64,000 nucleotides of DNA from Bog-532 sp963830385. GTDB lineage: Bacteria; Actinomycetota; Actinomycetes; Streptosporangiales; Streptosporangiaceae. Shown piece by piece: positions 15,146-24,598 of the stretch (position 1 is the first letter of the stretch; each line of letters begins with the position of its first letter). Position numbers and translations under genes: made by a program. The notes beneath the pieces are model-generated. The model was given only the letters and a program-made list of their open reading frames with translations, did not search any database and was not told where the DNA came from. The stretch covers positions 8,098 through 72,097 of the forward strand of contig CAWHMD010000012.1 of the NCBI GenBank assembly GCA_963830385.1, given 5' to 3'.

Positions 15146-16195
15146 ATGGGCACTGGTCCGGGACCGGCCCGGCGGCCGACCCTCGAACAGGTGGCCAAGG
15201 TGGCCGGGGTCTCCCGCGCCACCGTATCCCGGGTAGTGAACGGGGTCGAGTCGGTCGACCCGGACATCCGCGAGGCGGTCGAGCGGGCGATCGCCGACAC
15301 CGGCTACGTGCCCAACCGGGCAGCCCGGTCCCTGGTCACCGGCCGGACCGGGACGATCGGCCTGGTCGTGTCGGAGCCGCGGGCCGAGCCCGGCGGCGGG
15401 CCGCCGGCCAGCCAGGTCTACACCGACCCGTTCTTCGGCCGCATCGTGGCCGGCGTCCTCGGTGAGCTGGCCCCCCGGCGGGTTCACCCGCTGCTCATCC
15501 ACGTGGATTCGGCCCCTGCCCGCGATGAGCTGCTGGCCCGGCTCGGGCAGGGCGACATCGACGGCGTGGCGCTGGTCTCGGTGTGGCCGGACGACCCGCT
15601 GCCGAGGCTGCTGGCCGCGTCCGGCGCACCGGCCGTCATGTTCACCCGGCCCGGTCAGCCCGCCGCCGTGACCTACGTCGACGTCGCCCACCAGCACGGG
15701 GCAGAACTGGCTGCGGCCCGGCTGATCGCCCGGGGCTGCCGGCGGGTGGTCGCGGTCGCCGGGCCCGCCGAGCTGCCGGCCGCCCGGGACCGGATGGACG
15801 GATTCCGGGCCGCGATGGGGCGCTCCGGACAGGTGTCCGTGCCCAGCGCGGAAGGCGCCTTTTCACTGGCAGGGGGCCAGCGAGCCATGGCCCGGCTGCT
15901 GGCCGGGGTACCCGACCTGGACGGCGTCTTCGCCGCCAGCGACCTGATGGCCCAGGGCGCCCTGATCACGCTGGCCGACCACGGGCGCCAGGTTCCCGAC
16001 GACGTGGCCGTGGTCGGCTTCGACGACAGCAGCGTGGCCATCGCCTGCCGGCCGCCGCTCACCACGATCCGCCAGCCGGTCGAGCAGATGGCGGCCGAGG
16101 TCGCCCGCCTGCTGCTGGCCCGCATCGACGACCCGGATCAGCCGCCGAGGTCGGTGATCTTCGAACCGGAGCTCGTGGTCCGCCAGTCCGCCTGA
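15146..16195 (+). CDS. LacI family transcriptional regulator
   Basis: 349 residues. The helix-turn-helix is at the N terminus (TLEQVAKVAGVSRATVSRVV, about residues 12-31), followed by the hinge helix VPNRAARSLVTGRTGTIGLV. A periplasmic-binding-protein-like effector domain covers residues 70-340, with typical DGVFAASDLMAQGAL and DVAVVGFDDS signatures. Such proteins sense sugars and repress nearby metabolic genes. The only close plus-strand partner is the F420-type oxidoreductase 61 bases downstream. No sugar transporter is adjacent, so the effector is unknown. Autoregulation is likely through the palindrome at 15134-15145. Confidence 0.9.
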   Translation: MGTGPGPARRPTLEQVAKVAGVSRATVSRVVNGVESVDPDIREAVERAIADTGYVPNRAARSLVTGRTGTIGLVVSEPRAEPGGGPPASQVYTDPFFGRIVAGVLGELAPRRVHPLLIHVDSAPARDELLARLGQGDIDGVALVSVWPDDPLPRLLAASGAPAVMFTRPGQPAAVTYVDVAHQHGAELAAARLIARGCRRVVAVAGPAELPAARDRMDGFRAAMGRSGQVSVPSAEGAFSLAGGQRAMARLLAGVPDLDGVFAASDLMAQGALITLADHGRQVPDDVAVVGFDDSSVAIACRPPLTTIRQPVEQMAAEVARLLLARIDDPDQPPRSVIFEPELVVRQSA

Positions 16196-16256
16196 GCCGC
16201 TCCGCTCTCAGCAGAGGGCCTAGCGGCGGCACCCGGCGCCGCAGGAGGCTGGGGTC

Positions 16257-17204
16257 ATGCGCGATTTCCGGTTCAGCTGCAACGTGTTCGGTTTCCGGTC
16301 GCAGGCCGAGTTCATCGGGTACTGCCAGGACGCGGAGCGGTTCGGCTACTCGACGATCTTCACCGCCGACCACCTCGGCGGCCCCGCGCCGTTCCCGCCG
16401 CTGGTGCTGGCGGCCAGTGTCACCGAGCGGCTGCGGGTCGGGACGATGGTGCTGAACGTGCCGTTCTGGAATCCGCACCTGCTGGCGCGGGAGGCGGTCA
16501 CCGCCGACCTGCTGACCGACGGCCGGTTCGAGCTGGGCCTCGGGGCCGGCCACATGAAGTGGGAGTTCGACGCGGCCGGCATCGCCTGGCCGCCGCTGCC
16601 CGAGCGGGTCGGCCTGGTGGCCGCGACCATCGACGAGCTGGAGCGCGTTTTCGCCCAGGGCGGCTACCCGGAGCGGCGCAAGCTGGAGGAGCTGACCGGC
16701 CGCCCGCCGATGGTCCCGGTCCAGCGGAGCGGGCTCAACGGCACCGGCCCGCCGCTGATCATCGGCGGCACCGGCGACCGCATCCTCGCGCTGGCGGCCG
16801 AGCGCGCCGACATCGTCGCGGTTGGCGGCCTCATCCAGGCTCCGGGCGAGCCGCCCGGCACGTTCAACCTGCAGACTGCGGCCGAGGCCGACGACCGGGT
16901 CGCCTACATCCGGGCCCAGGCGGGGGAGCGGGCGGACGAGCTGGAACTGCATGCCCTGATCCAGATAGTGGTGGTGACCCCGGATCGGCGGGCGGCGGCC
17001 GAGCGGGCGGTGGCGGAGGGCGGCCTCAACCTGACCCCGGACGAGGCCCTGGAGACGCCGTTCCTGCTGCTGGGGACGGTGCCCGAGATCGCCGCCCAGC
17101 TCGTGGAGCGGCGGCAGCGCTTCGGGTTCAGCTACCTGACCGTGCACGCGCCGTACATGGCGGCGCTGGCGCCGGTCATCGAGCTGCTGGGGGCCGGCGC
17201 TTAG
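16257..17204 (+). CDS. Luciferase-like F420-dependent oxidoreductase
   Basis: 315 residues with the TIM-barrel pattern of the LLM class: GYSTIFTADHLGG (about residues 30-42), RLRVGTMVLNVPFWNP (about 59-74), LTDGRFELGLGAGH (about 88-101), and PPLIIGGTGDRILALAA. The spacing matches actinobacterial F420-dependent members of the MSMEG_2516-like type. These oxidise or reduce small organic molecules using deazaflavin F420. The substrate cannot be told. An AGGAGG ribosome site precedes the ATG. It follows the LacI gene and converges on the AI-2E-family permease. Confidence 0.85.
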   Translation: MRDFRFSCNVFGFRSQAEFIGYCQDAERFGYSTIFTADHLGGPAPFPPLVLAASVTERLRVGTMVLNVPFWNPHLLAREAVTADLLTDGRFELGLGAGHMKWEFDAAGIAWPPLPERVGLVAATIDELERVFAQGGYPERRKLEELTGRPPMVPVQRSGLNGTGPPLIIGGTGDRILALAAERADIVAVGGLIQAPGEPPGTFNLQTAAEADDRVAYIRAQAGERADELELHALIQIVVVTPDRRAAAERAVAEGGLNLTPDEALETPFLLLGTVPEIAAQLVERRQRFGFSYLTVHAPYMAALAPVIELLGAGA

Positions 17205-17226
17205 CCGCGGCGCTCGACGGCCGCCG

Positions 17227-18489
17227 CTAGCTCCGGTCCGTCCGCGGGAACGTGACCTCGTTCATGATCACCCGGATCGCGGCCGCGACCGGGATGGCCA
17301 CCAGCGCGCCCACGATGCCCAGCAGTACGCCCCCGAGCAGGACCGCCACCAGGCTGACGACGGCCGGGACCTCGACCGTGCGGCCCATGATGCGGGGCAC
17401 GATGAGGTAGTCCTCGGCCAGCCGGTACACGATGTAGAACGCCAGCGTGGCCACGGCAATCGGCAGCGACACGGTCAGCGCGACCAGCGTGACGATGAAG
17501 CCGCCGACGGTCGACCCGATGACCGGTATCAGGTCGAGGATGGCGACGAGCAGCCCCAGCAGCGCCGGGTAGGGGATGCCGAAGATGATCATCCAGACGA
17601 ACGTGCCGAATCCGGCGATGACCGACGTGATGAAGTTGCCCAGCACGTAGCCACCGACCTTGACCGCGATCTGGTCGGTGATCAGGATCGTTCGCGGCCG
17701 CCGCGAGTGCGGGATCAAGCGGTAGAAGAAAAGCTTGATCGTGGGCAGGCCGGCCAGGAAGTAGATCGTCAGCACGATCACGCCCAGGATCTCCGAGAAC
17801 GTGCTCAGCACCAGCTCACCGGCGCCCAGGACCCCGCCGAGCACGGATGTCCCCTTGCTGCTGAGCAGGTTGGTCAGCTTGGTCTGGAGGTGGTACTTGG
17901 CGTTGAGCTTGCCGAGCTCGGAGTTGTGGTCCTGCAACTGCTTGACATACGTCGGGATCTGATGGATGAGCGCGGTGGTCTGGGAAGTCAGCGGGGGTAC
18001 CGCCGCCGCCAGGAAGCCGCCGATGATCCCGGCCAGCGCGAGCAGCACCACGGTCACCGCCGCCCAGCGCGGCCAGCCCCGACGGGTCAGCCAGCTCACC
18101 ACCGGATCCAGGCCGACCGCGATGAACAGGGCCAGGCCGACGATCACGAGGACCGAGCGGGCCCGGATGAGCAGCTCGACCAGACCGTAGGTCACCGCGA
18201 CCCCGAGCGCGCCGGTCATCCCGATCCAGAACGGCGACCGCCGGTTCACCCGGCGGCCGGGCTGGTTCGTCCGGTCCGGCTGCTCGGCCAGCTCATGCGC
18301 GGCCTGGACCGCTTCCTGGACCCGGCTCTCGGCCTCGTCGGTGCTGCCGGGCTGGTTGGCGTCGTCGGCGGCGTTCGGGCCGAGGTCGGCGGCGTCCTTT
18401 TCCGCCTCGCGGGCACTGGCGGGCGGGGTGTCCTTGGTCCTGGCGTCGCCCGTCCTGGTACTGCCCCGATCTGAGTCGGAGGTACTCAA
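17227..18489 (-). CDS. AI-2E family membrane transporter
   Basis: 420 residues with an acidic, probably disordered N-terminal 90 residues and about eight membrane helices. The family signature PALLGLLVAILDLIPVIGSTVGG lies near residues 310-330, with a soluble helical segment before it (VPPLTSQTTALIHQIPTYVKQL). Family members export the AI-2 signal or act as Na+/H+ antiporters or lipid-linked permeases. The role here is open. The start is TTG at 18489, six bases after the stop of the LPG-synthase-like gene, so the two are co-transcribed. Confidence 0.85.
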   Translation of the reverse strand: MSTSDSDRGSTRTGDARTKDTPPASAREAEKDAADLGPNAADDANQPGSTDEAESRVQEAVQAAHELAEQPDRTNQPGRRVNRRSPFWIGMTGALGVAVTYGLVELLIRARSVLVIVGLALFIAVGLDPVVSWLTRRGWPRWAAVTVVLLALAGIIGGFLAAAVPPLTSQTTALIHQIPTYVKQLQDHNSELGKLNAKYHLQTKLTNLLSSKGTSVLGGVLGAGELVLSTFSEILGVIVLTIYFLAGLPTIKLFFYRLIPHSRRPRTILITDQIAVKVGGYVLGNFITSVIAGFGTFVWMIIFGIPYPALLGLLVAILDLIPVIGSTVGGFIVTLVALTVSLPIAVATLAFYIVYRLAEDYLIVPRIMGRTVEVPAVVSLVAVLLGGVLLGIVGALVAIPVAAAIRVIMNEVTFPRTDRS

Positions 18490-18495
18490 CGTGTC

Positions 18496-19803
18496 CTAGC
18501 CAACACGGAAATCTCCCCTTGCCGGCCCGCCGGCGGGATCGCTGCCATCGCTGGCAGGCATGCTCTTGGCCGGTTCGGCCGTTTCGTTGCCCGGCCCGGC
18601 CGGGTCGGCCGGATCGTCCGCGGTCAGCTTTCCCATAGGGCCGGTATTATCCGCCACCTGGCCGTCCGGGTGTCCAGAAGATCCGTTATCGGGACCTCCA
18701 TGGGCCATCATGCCGGATACGGCGTGGCGCATCGCACGCCACCCGGCGCCGCGGGGCGCCTTGAGGGAGGCGTAGGCCAGCGCTCCCGCCGGGATCGGCA
18801 GCCAGAAGTTGACCAGCCGCCAGGCCAGCACCCCCAGCGTAGCGACGTTCCTGGTCACGCCGAAGCTCACCAGCAGCAGCGGGGCGATCGAGTCGACCAC
18901 CCCGAGCCCGGCCGGGGTCACCGGCAGCGCGCCCGCCACGTTGGCGATGCCGTACGCGGCGAACAGCTCGACCGGGTTGGCCAGGTGGCCGAACGCCGCC
19001 ACGAAGCACCACAGCGAGGCGGCGTCCAGCAGCCAGTTCATCGACGCCCAGAGGACCGAATCGGTCAGCACCCGCCGGTCCTGGGCCAGCGCCCGGAAGC
19101 TGGCGCTGGCGTCCACCACCACCTGGCCGAACCGGTCCCCCCAGCCCTTGGGGAGCCGGCGGCCGATCGCGTCCATGATCCGGGCGGCACGGCCGGTGCC
19201 CCGGGTGATGCCGAGAACCAGCAGGCCGACCGCCAGCATCACGACCGCGCCCAGAATAGCGACCGACACGTAGATGGGGTGGAACCCGGCCAGCGGGATC
19301 GACACCACCAGGGAGAGCCACAGCAGCACGTTCAGCACCACCGTCGAGCCCAGCCCCTTGGCCGCCATCATGACGCCGGTCTCGACCCCGGAGACCCCCT
19401 CGGTAGTGAACAGCCTGTAACCGATACCCGCGCTGCCCAGCGTGCCGGCCGGGATCACGTGGGCGACGGCCGCCGCCGCCATGTCGATTCGGAACAGGGT
19501 GAACAGACCCGGGCGGCCCTCCGGTCGCAGCAGGGCCCGGGTCAGCAGTGCGTAGCAGAACAGCGACACTGCCTCGAGCACCACGCCGGCCGCCATCCAG
19601 TACCCGTTGATCCGGTTGACCAGGTACAGGTCCTTGCGCGCTCCGATCAGTTCCGGCACCACCAGGTACTCAATGATGAGCACGATGATGAAGAGCACCA
19701 CACCCCGCCGCAGCGGCTTGACCACCAGTGGGAGCCAGCCCCTCCTGCCCCGTGGGCGGCCCGGTGGCGTGGACGACTCCGGGCCGTCATCATTCCCCGT
19801 CAC
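18496..19803 (-). CDS. LPG-synthase transmembrane-domain (UPF0104-like) protein
   Basis: 435 residues, GTG start, with eight or so membrane helices and the family-like segments AAAAVAHVIPAGTLGSAGIGYR (residues 108-130) and NVAGALPVTPAGLGVVDSIA. There is a long acidic, Pro/Gly-rich cytosolic C tail. The family matches the flippase half of lysyl-phosphatidylglycerol synthases without the catalytic C-terminal domain, so lipid or polyprenol movement across the membrane is likely. It lies nine bases after the sortase gene and six before the AI-2E-family gene on the same strand, which places it in an envelope operon. Confidence 0.8.
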   Translation of the reverse strand: MTGNDDGPESSTPPGRPRGRRGWLPLVVKPLRRGVVLFIIVLIIEYLVVPELIGARKDLYLVNRINGYWMAAGVVLEAVSLFCYALLTRALLRPEGRPGLFTLFRIDMAAAAVAHVIPAGTLGSAGIGYRLFTTEGVSGVETGVMMAAKGLGSTVVLNVLLWLSLVVSIPLAGFHPIYVSVAILGAVVMLAVGLLVLGITRGTGRAARIMDAIGRRLPKGWGDRFGQVVVDASASFRALAQDRRVLTDSVLWASMNWLLDAASLWCFVAAFGHLANPVELFAAYGIANVAGALPVTPAGLGVVDSIAPLLLVSFGVTRNVATLGVLAWRLVNFWLPIPAGALAYASLKAPRGAGWRAMRHAVSGMMAHGGPDNGSSGHPDGQVADNTGPMGKLTADDPADPAGPGNETAEPAKSMPASDGSDPAGGPARGDFRVG

Positions 19804-19812
19804 ATTAGACGT

Positions 19813-20560
19813 CTACCCCAGATATGGGGCAGAACACGGCATGTCACAGTGCCCCCGCTCCACCGGGCCGCCTGAAGCGGCCTTCACCTCGCTCATTGAA
19901 CCAAGCGTGGCGTAGGCGATGAGGTTGCTCAGGTAGTGCCCGGTGCTCCGGTCGAAGTCGCCACCGCAGGTGATCAGCCGCAACTCGGCATCCGGGGCCG
20001 GCCCGTAGACGATCGAGGTCGGGAACGCAGCCTTCGGATAGGACTGGACGCTGGTCACGCTGAACTCCGCCACCGACTTGTCGGCCCGGGTCACGTACAC
20101 CTTTTCGCCCGCCTTCAGGTCGCGCAGAAAGTAGAAGACGCCTGGCCCGGTGTAGGAGTCGACGTGACCGGCGATCACCGCCGAACCGACCGCCCCGGGC
20201 CGCGGGCTCTCGGTGTACCAGCCCGCCACGGTGGTGGTGGACGGCACCTGCAGGCTCCCGTTCTTCTCCAGTCCGAGATGCGTGATCGAGGTCCTGACCC
20301 CGATGGCCGGGATCGTCAGCGAGACCGGCAGGCGCGACCTGGGTCTGGCCGGATATGCCGCCCGGTGCCTGCGCGGTCTGGCTGGGCACCGGGCTGAACG
20401 TGGGCGCCGCCACCTTGGATGGCTTGGCGCTCAGGCGGGCGGCCGACGCGGCCGCGTGGGCGTGGCCGGAGATCGTCAGGCCCGCCGCCCCGGCGCCCAC
20501 GGCCAGCAGGCCGACCGTGAGCGCCGCGACGGGCAACAGCCGCTTGCGCGGCAGCTTCAC
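19813..20560 (-). pseudogene. Class F sortase, reading frame broken once
   Basis: The first 80 residues (start at 20560: MKLPRKRLLPVAALTVGLL, a membrane anchor, then a Pro/Ser linker) and the catalytic part lie in different frames. The catalytic frame begins near 20330 with PVSLTIPAIGVRTSITHLG and continues with AGHVDSYTGPGVF (catalytic His) and LITCGGDFDRSTGHY (catalytic Cys and Arg). The break falls at about 20327-20335, where one surplus base or two missing bases separate the frames. No slippery heptamer is visible. Class F sortases attach surface proteins to the wall in actinobacteria. The DUF4397 gene next door is the likely substrate. All catalytic residues are intact, so an assembly indel is more likely than a dead gene. 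Confidence 0.75.
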
Positions 20561-20564
20561 CTGG

Positions 20565-21449
20565 TCACCGGGTGGCCCCGCCCCGGGCGATCCGGGTGCG
20601 GCGCAGGCTGGCCCAGCCGGCCAGCGCCAGCAGCGCGCCGGCCGCCATGGTCGCCAGCCACGGCAGCGAGTTCAGCGGTTGGGGCGCGGTACCGCCGAAG
20701 CCGGTGGCGGCTCCGCCCGAGGCCGCGACCTGGCTGCCGGCCGCGTCGGTCAGGTTGTCGACCTTCAGCCCGTTCGCGCCGTCCAGCACCACGATCGTAT
20801 GCACGGTGTCCGCCGACAGCTCGGCCGGCGCCGAAGCGTCAGCGCCCGACGAGGAGAACTTGACCGTGCCGCTGCCGGCCGCGAGCGGCTGGTAGGGGGT
20901 GGAGGAAGCGAAGGCCAGGTCCTTGGCCAGCGTGTTTGAGTCGTACGACACCGTGACCTTGTGTTCCTTGAGCGAGGCCTGGATGACCCGGACCAGCGTC
21001 TTCCCGGCCGGAGCGGTCAGCTCATCGTTGAAGACCTGCAGCCGGAGACCGGAGGCAGGGCCCATCCCGGCCACCGTGTAGGACTTGCCCGCCGCCACCG
21101 AGAAGCTGGTCGAGAGCACCGGCGTGCTCGACGGGGCGGCGCCGGCGGCGCGCATCGCCACCGTGTACTGGCCGGCCTTGACCGACATGTAGTCCGAGAC
21201 GTTGCCGTAGGACACATGGCGCAGGATAACGGGGTTGGCGGTGCTGCCGAAGGCGTACATGTAGACGTCCACCGCGGGCGTGTTCGGCGACAGGTGCGCG
21301 CACCGCACCCAGCCCACCCCGCCGGCCGCCGGCGTGCTGGTCGCGGCGGACGCCGACACGGCCGGCGCCACCGCGGTCACGAGCGCGACCAGGCCCGCGA
21401 GCAGGGCGGTGGCCGCCGAGAATCTGAACACACGCAAAAGCGATCTCAC
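20565..21449 (-). CDS. DUF4397 surface protein with C-terminal anchor
   Basis: 294 residues: a signal peptide (about residues 8-35, ending ASAAT), a DUF4397 domain (VRCAHLSPNTPAVDVYMY, then VSYGNVSDYMSVKAGQYTVA), a flexible stretch, and a C-terminal hydrophobic helix (WLATMAAGALLALAGWASL) followed by RRTRIARGG. That tail is the shape of a cell-wall sorting signal, but no LPxTG is present. The residues before the helix are GGTAPQPLNSLP. The gene ends five bases before the class F sortase start, so the sortase probably handles this protein through a non-standard motif. Confidence 0.8.
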   Translation of the reverse strand: MRSLLRVFRFSAATALLAGLVALVTAVAPAVSASAATSTPAAGGVGWVRCAHLSPNTPAVDVYMYAFGSTANPVILRHVSYGNVSDYMSVKAGQYTVAMRAAGAAPSSTPVLSTSFSVAAGKSYTVAGMGPASGLRLQVFNDELTAPAGKTLVRVIQASLKEHKVTVSYDSNTLAKDLAFASSTPYQPLAAGSGTVKFSSSGADASAPAELSADTVHTIVVLDGANGLKVDNLTDAAGSQVAASGGAATGFGGTAPQPLNSLPWLATMAAGALLALAGWASLRRTRIARGGATR

Positions 21450-21549
21450 TGGTACTCACCTCTCATTTATGAAGGAAAATGCCCCCCCAGAGGGAGCAGC
21501 AAGGTGCCCGGGAGCCTTGGTCCCACCCGCTACCGGGTGCCCTGGTTAA

Positions 21550-22989
21550 TCAGGAAGTGCCGCCGGAGAGAAGTCCCGGCTGGTCGGGCGCGCCAAACTC
21601 GATGCGCAGGGCGGACTGGCCGTTGGCCAGCTGGACGATTGCGGCGTGGGCCGGCAGGTACGAGCCGCGCTGCGCCCGTACCTGGTTCAGGCCAGCGGTG
21701 AGCGCGGCGGTACCGGTCTGGGCCGGCGCGTCGACGACGATGACCTCGCGGTAAAGGATCGGCGCGCCCGGCCCGGTGTCACCGAACGAGCTGACGTCGA
21801 CCGGACGCTGCGAGAGCAGCGCGGCCAGCGTGACCAGCAGCCGGGAGTCCACCTGGCCGGCCCGGACCTGGGCCGCCTGCTGCTCGCCGAAGTGAAAATG
21901 GTTCCGCAGCAGCTGAGCCCCGGCCGACTTGCGGGCGGCCAGGTCGGCCTGCTCGCTGGTGTTGAAGGCGGCGGCGCCGAAGTTGGCCACCGAGCGCACG
22001 TCCACCCGGCTGGCGCCGGTGCCGAAGGTGGCGATCAGCTCGGGCGCGTACTCGCCGACCAGCTGGCTGCCGAACTGGCTGCGGACCGACGAGGTGGCCA
22101 CCACCACGTCCGCCCCGAGCGGGTCGGGGGTGGTGGCCTGGATGGTGGTCAGCCGGGCGGCCGCGACGCCGTCCGACTCGAGGGCGGAGCACGTCAGCGG
22201 GTCACAGGCGATGACGTCGCTGGACGTGACCTGCTGGGCGACCCAGGTGACGGCCTGCGACCGGGCGGCCGCCGCGGCCGACAGCGCGCCGCTGGAGCCG
22301 TTGCCGCCGCTGCCGTTTCCGGTGTGACCAGCCCCGCTGGTGCCGGACCCGGTGGCGGCGTGGCTCTTGGGCTGCCGGCTCAGCGCGCCGGACAGCTGCA
22401 GGCCGACCAGCGCTGCGATGACCAGCAGCAGCACGAACGCCACCAGCGGCCAGCGGATGCCGCTCCGGCGCCGGTCCGTGCCCGCGGGCGCACCGGGCTG
22501 GCTGCCGCTCCGGCCCGCGCCGGTGAGGCGGCGGAACCGGCGGCTCGTCCACAGGCTGATCGTGGTGGCGAGCACCTTGCCCCAAGACGGCTCGGGCGCG
22601 GGGGGTGCGGGAGCCGGGCGGAGAACTTCGATCTGATGGGCGTGCGGCGCTTCGACGACGCGGCCGACGACGGGCTGGCCATCGGGCCTACCGGCGGCTG
22701 GCGCAACCTCAGGCTCACGGGTACCTACCGCCTCATCAGGCACACTGGCAGCTGGCCCCCCATCAGCCCCATTGGCCTCGTTCGTCTCGCTGAACTCAGG
22801 CGCCTCGTACGTGGTGTTACTGGGCCCGGGCACATCGTCGGCGCGGGCGGCCCCAGGCTCTCCGGCCTGGCCGCCATCGGTGGCTGGGGCAACGCTGACT
22901 GGCGGTCGCGCGGTCCCCGAAGTAGCAGAGTCTCCCTCGGCCACGAGAATGGTTCCGCGCGGTACGGGATTGCGCTCTGCGTCGCGCAT
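21550..22989 (-). CDS. Membrane-anchored extracytoplasmic protein of unknown function
   Basis: 479 residues. The first 170 are acidic, Pro/Ala-rich and probably cytosolic. One helix follows (WPLVAFVLLLVIAALVGLQLSG, about residues 178-199), then a Gly/Ser linker and an outer domain (AARSQAVTWVAQQVTSSDVIACD to the end). That domain contains two Cys (ACDPLTCSAL) and alternating helix/strand patterns (DPLGADVVVATSSVRSQFG). I do not recognise the domain. It lies 100 bases upstream of the DUF4397-sortase genes on the same strand and probably belongs to the same envelope unit. Confidence 0.65.
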   Translation of the reverse strand: MRDAERNPVPRGTILVAEGDSATSGTARPPVSVAPATDGGQAGEPGAARADDVPGPSNTTYEAPEFSETNEANGADGGPAASVPDEAVGTREPEVAPAAGRPDGQPVVGRVVEAPHAHQIEVLRPAPAPPAPEPSWGKVLATTISLWTSRRFRRLTGAGRSGSQPGAPAGTDRRRSGIRWPLVAFVLLLVIAALVGLQLSGALSRQPKSHAATGSGTSGAGHTGNGSGGNGSSGALSAAAAARSQAVTWVAQQVTSSDVIACDPLTCSALESDGVAAARLTTIQATTPDPLGADVVVATSSVRSQFGSQLVGEYAPELIATFGTGASRVDVRSVANFGAAAFNTSEQADLAARKSAGAQLLRNHFHFGEQQAAQVRAGQVDSRLLVTLAALLSQRPVDVSSFGDTGPGAPILYREVIVVDAPAQTGTAALTAGLNQVRAQRGSYLPAHAAIVQLANGQSALRIEFGAPDQPGLLSGGTS

Positions 22990-23122
22990 GCCTTACTACC
23001 CCCACCGCCGCATGTAGCCAATACGGCTATGTTCGGACATCTCAGCACACAGTGTTACTTCAGATCAACCGATATGGCCACTTGTGCACGTTTCGATACG
23101 TGAGGTGACCACTGCCGGGGTG

Positions 23123-23144
23123 GCATTGACGTCAATGTCAATGC
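23123..23144. promoter_or_regulatory. TetR-type operator, overlapping palindromes
   Basis: GCATTGAC (23123-23130) and GTCAATGC (23137-23144) form an 8-bp inverted repeat, and ATTGACGTCAAT (23125-23136) is itself a perfect palindrome inside it. A TTGACG box (23126-23131) is 16-17 bases before GAGAAT, a possible -10. The site lies 15 bases upstream of the TetR start, so repression of the whole operon is likely. Confidence 0.7.
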
Positions 23145-23159
23145 TGCGAGAATGACCCC

Positions 23160-23807
23160 ATGCCCGCGACACTGTGGTCGGTCCGTACTGGCCGGGACCG
23201 GCTCGACAGCCAGACCAGGGCCGCACTGGTCACGGCGGCCAGGGGCGCGTTCTCCAAGCTCGGCTACGCCCGCACCACCGTCGGCGACATCACCGAGCGG
23301 GCGGAGGTGTCACGTGCCACCTTCTACGTGTACTTCGCCTCCAAGGACGACGTTTTCCGCGTGCTTACCGAGCAGCTGAGGGACGAGTTCCTGGAGGCCC
23401 AGCGGGCCCGGTCGGCCGACCGGGACGACCCGGTCGCGGTGGCCGTCGCGGCCGTGACCGACTTCGTCGACGTCTACGCGGCCAACCTGGCCTTCATCAC
23501 CGTGCTCGAGCACCAGGCGCTGACCGACCCTCAGCTGCGGGCGCTGTGGCACGGGATCCGGGAGCGGCTGCTCAAGCGGATGGTCCGGTTCGTCGGGGCG
23601 CTGGTCGCCGACGGTGTGGCCCATCCGCTGGCGCCGCCGGACATGGTGGCCACGGCCGCGTCGGGGATGGCGGTGCGCTTCGCCCCGCTGATCGCGGCCC
23701 AGCCTGACGACCGCGCGCAGATCATGGACCATCTCAGATGCCTGTACCTGCAAACGCTGGGTATCGACCCGCAGGTGCGGACCGGGCGGACGGAGGAGCG
23801 ATCGTGA
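23160..23807 (+). CDS. TetR family regulator of a fatty-acyl operon
   Basis: 215 residues. The helix-turn-helix is in LGYARTTVGDITERAEVSRATFYVYFASKDDVF (about residues 36-66) and the ligand-binding domain follows (residues 70-200). It overlaps the next gene by four bases (GTGA) and is first in a five-gene operon ending with an acyl-CoA dehydrogenase. By analogy with other TetR regulators of acyl-CoA genes, a CoA thioester could be the inducer. That is inference. Confidence 0.88.
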   Translation: MPATLWSVRTGRDRLDSQTRAALVTAARGAFSKLGYARTTVGDITERAEVSRATFYVYFASKDDVFRVLTEQLRDEFLEAQRARSADRDDPVAVAVAAVTDFVDVYAANLAFITVLEHQALTDPQLRALWHGIRERLLKRMVRFVGALVADGVAHPLAPPDMVATAASGMAVRFAPLIAAQPDDRAQIMDHLRCLYLQTLGIDPQVRTGRTEERS

Positions 23808-24598
23808 CCAGACCGGCGACGGGGGCCGTGGTGACCGGAGGCGGCGGCGGGATCGGGCGCGCGCTCGCCCGGCGGCTGGCCGCGGGCGGTGCCCGGGTGG
23901 TGGTCAACGACATCGACGCGGCCACCGCCCAGGCGGTGGCCGATGAGATCGGCGGCCTCGCCGTCCCGGCCGACGTCGCCACCCGGGACGGTGTGACCGC
24001 CCTGATCGCCAAGGCCCGCGACCACCTCGGTGAGATCGACCTCTACTGCTCGAACGCCGGCATCGCGGTCGACGGGGACGTGGCCGGCGAAGGCCCGGCC
24101 GCCGCCGAGGCCGACTGGCAGCGGTCCTGGGACATCAACGTGATGGCCCACGTGCGCGCGGCCGAGCAGCTGCTGCCCGGCTGGCTGGCGCGGGGCGAGG
24201 GGCGGCTGGTCATCACCGCCTCGGCGGCGGGCCTGCTCACCATGCTCGGCACCGCGCCGTACTCGGTCACCAAGCACGCGGCCGTCGGCTACGCGGAGTG
24301 GCTCGCCGCCACCTACCAGCACCGCGGCCTGAAGGTGCACTGCCTGTGCCCGCAGGGCGTGCGGACCGGCATGCTGTCCGGGGCCGGGCGGGCCGGCGAT
24401 GTGGTGCTGCGGGACTCCGCGATCGAACCGGAAGAGGTGGCCGAGGCGGTGTGGGCGGCCCTGGCCGAGGACCGGTTCCTGATCCTGCCGCACCCCGAGG
24501 TGGCCGGCTACTACGCGCTGCGGGCGGGCGACACCGACAAGTGGCTGCGCGGCATGAACCGCCTGCAGCAGCGCATCGAGACGGGAGGCACCCAGTGA
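23804..24598 (+). CDS. Short-chain dehydrogenase/reductase
   Basis: 264 residues from the GTG at 23804 that overlaps the TetR stop. Cofactor motif TGGGGGIGRAL (about residues 10-20), NAGI (about 82-85), catalytic Ser in VITASAAGLL and Y-S-V-T-K (about 150-154). The N-terminal strand ends with DIDAAT, and the Asp in that position favours NAD(H). It probably oxidises or reduces a hydroxyl group on an acyl chain. It is coupled to the genes on both sides by GTGA overlaps. Confidence 0.88.
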   Translation: MTRPATGAVVTGGGGGIGRALARRLAAGGARVVVNDIDAATAQAVADEIGGLAVPADVATRDGVTALIAKARDHLGEIDLYCSNAGIAVDGDVAGEGPAAAEADWQRSWDINVMAHVRAAEQLLPGWLARGEGRLVITASAAGLLTMLGTAPYSVTKHAAVGYAEWLAATYQHRGLKVHCLCPQGVRTGMLSGAGRAGDVVLRDSAIEPEEVAEAVWAALAEDRFLILPHPEVAGYYALRAGDTDKWLRGMNRLQQRIETGGTQ

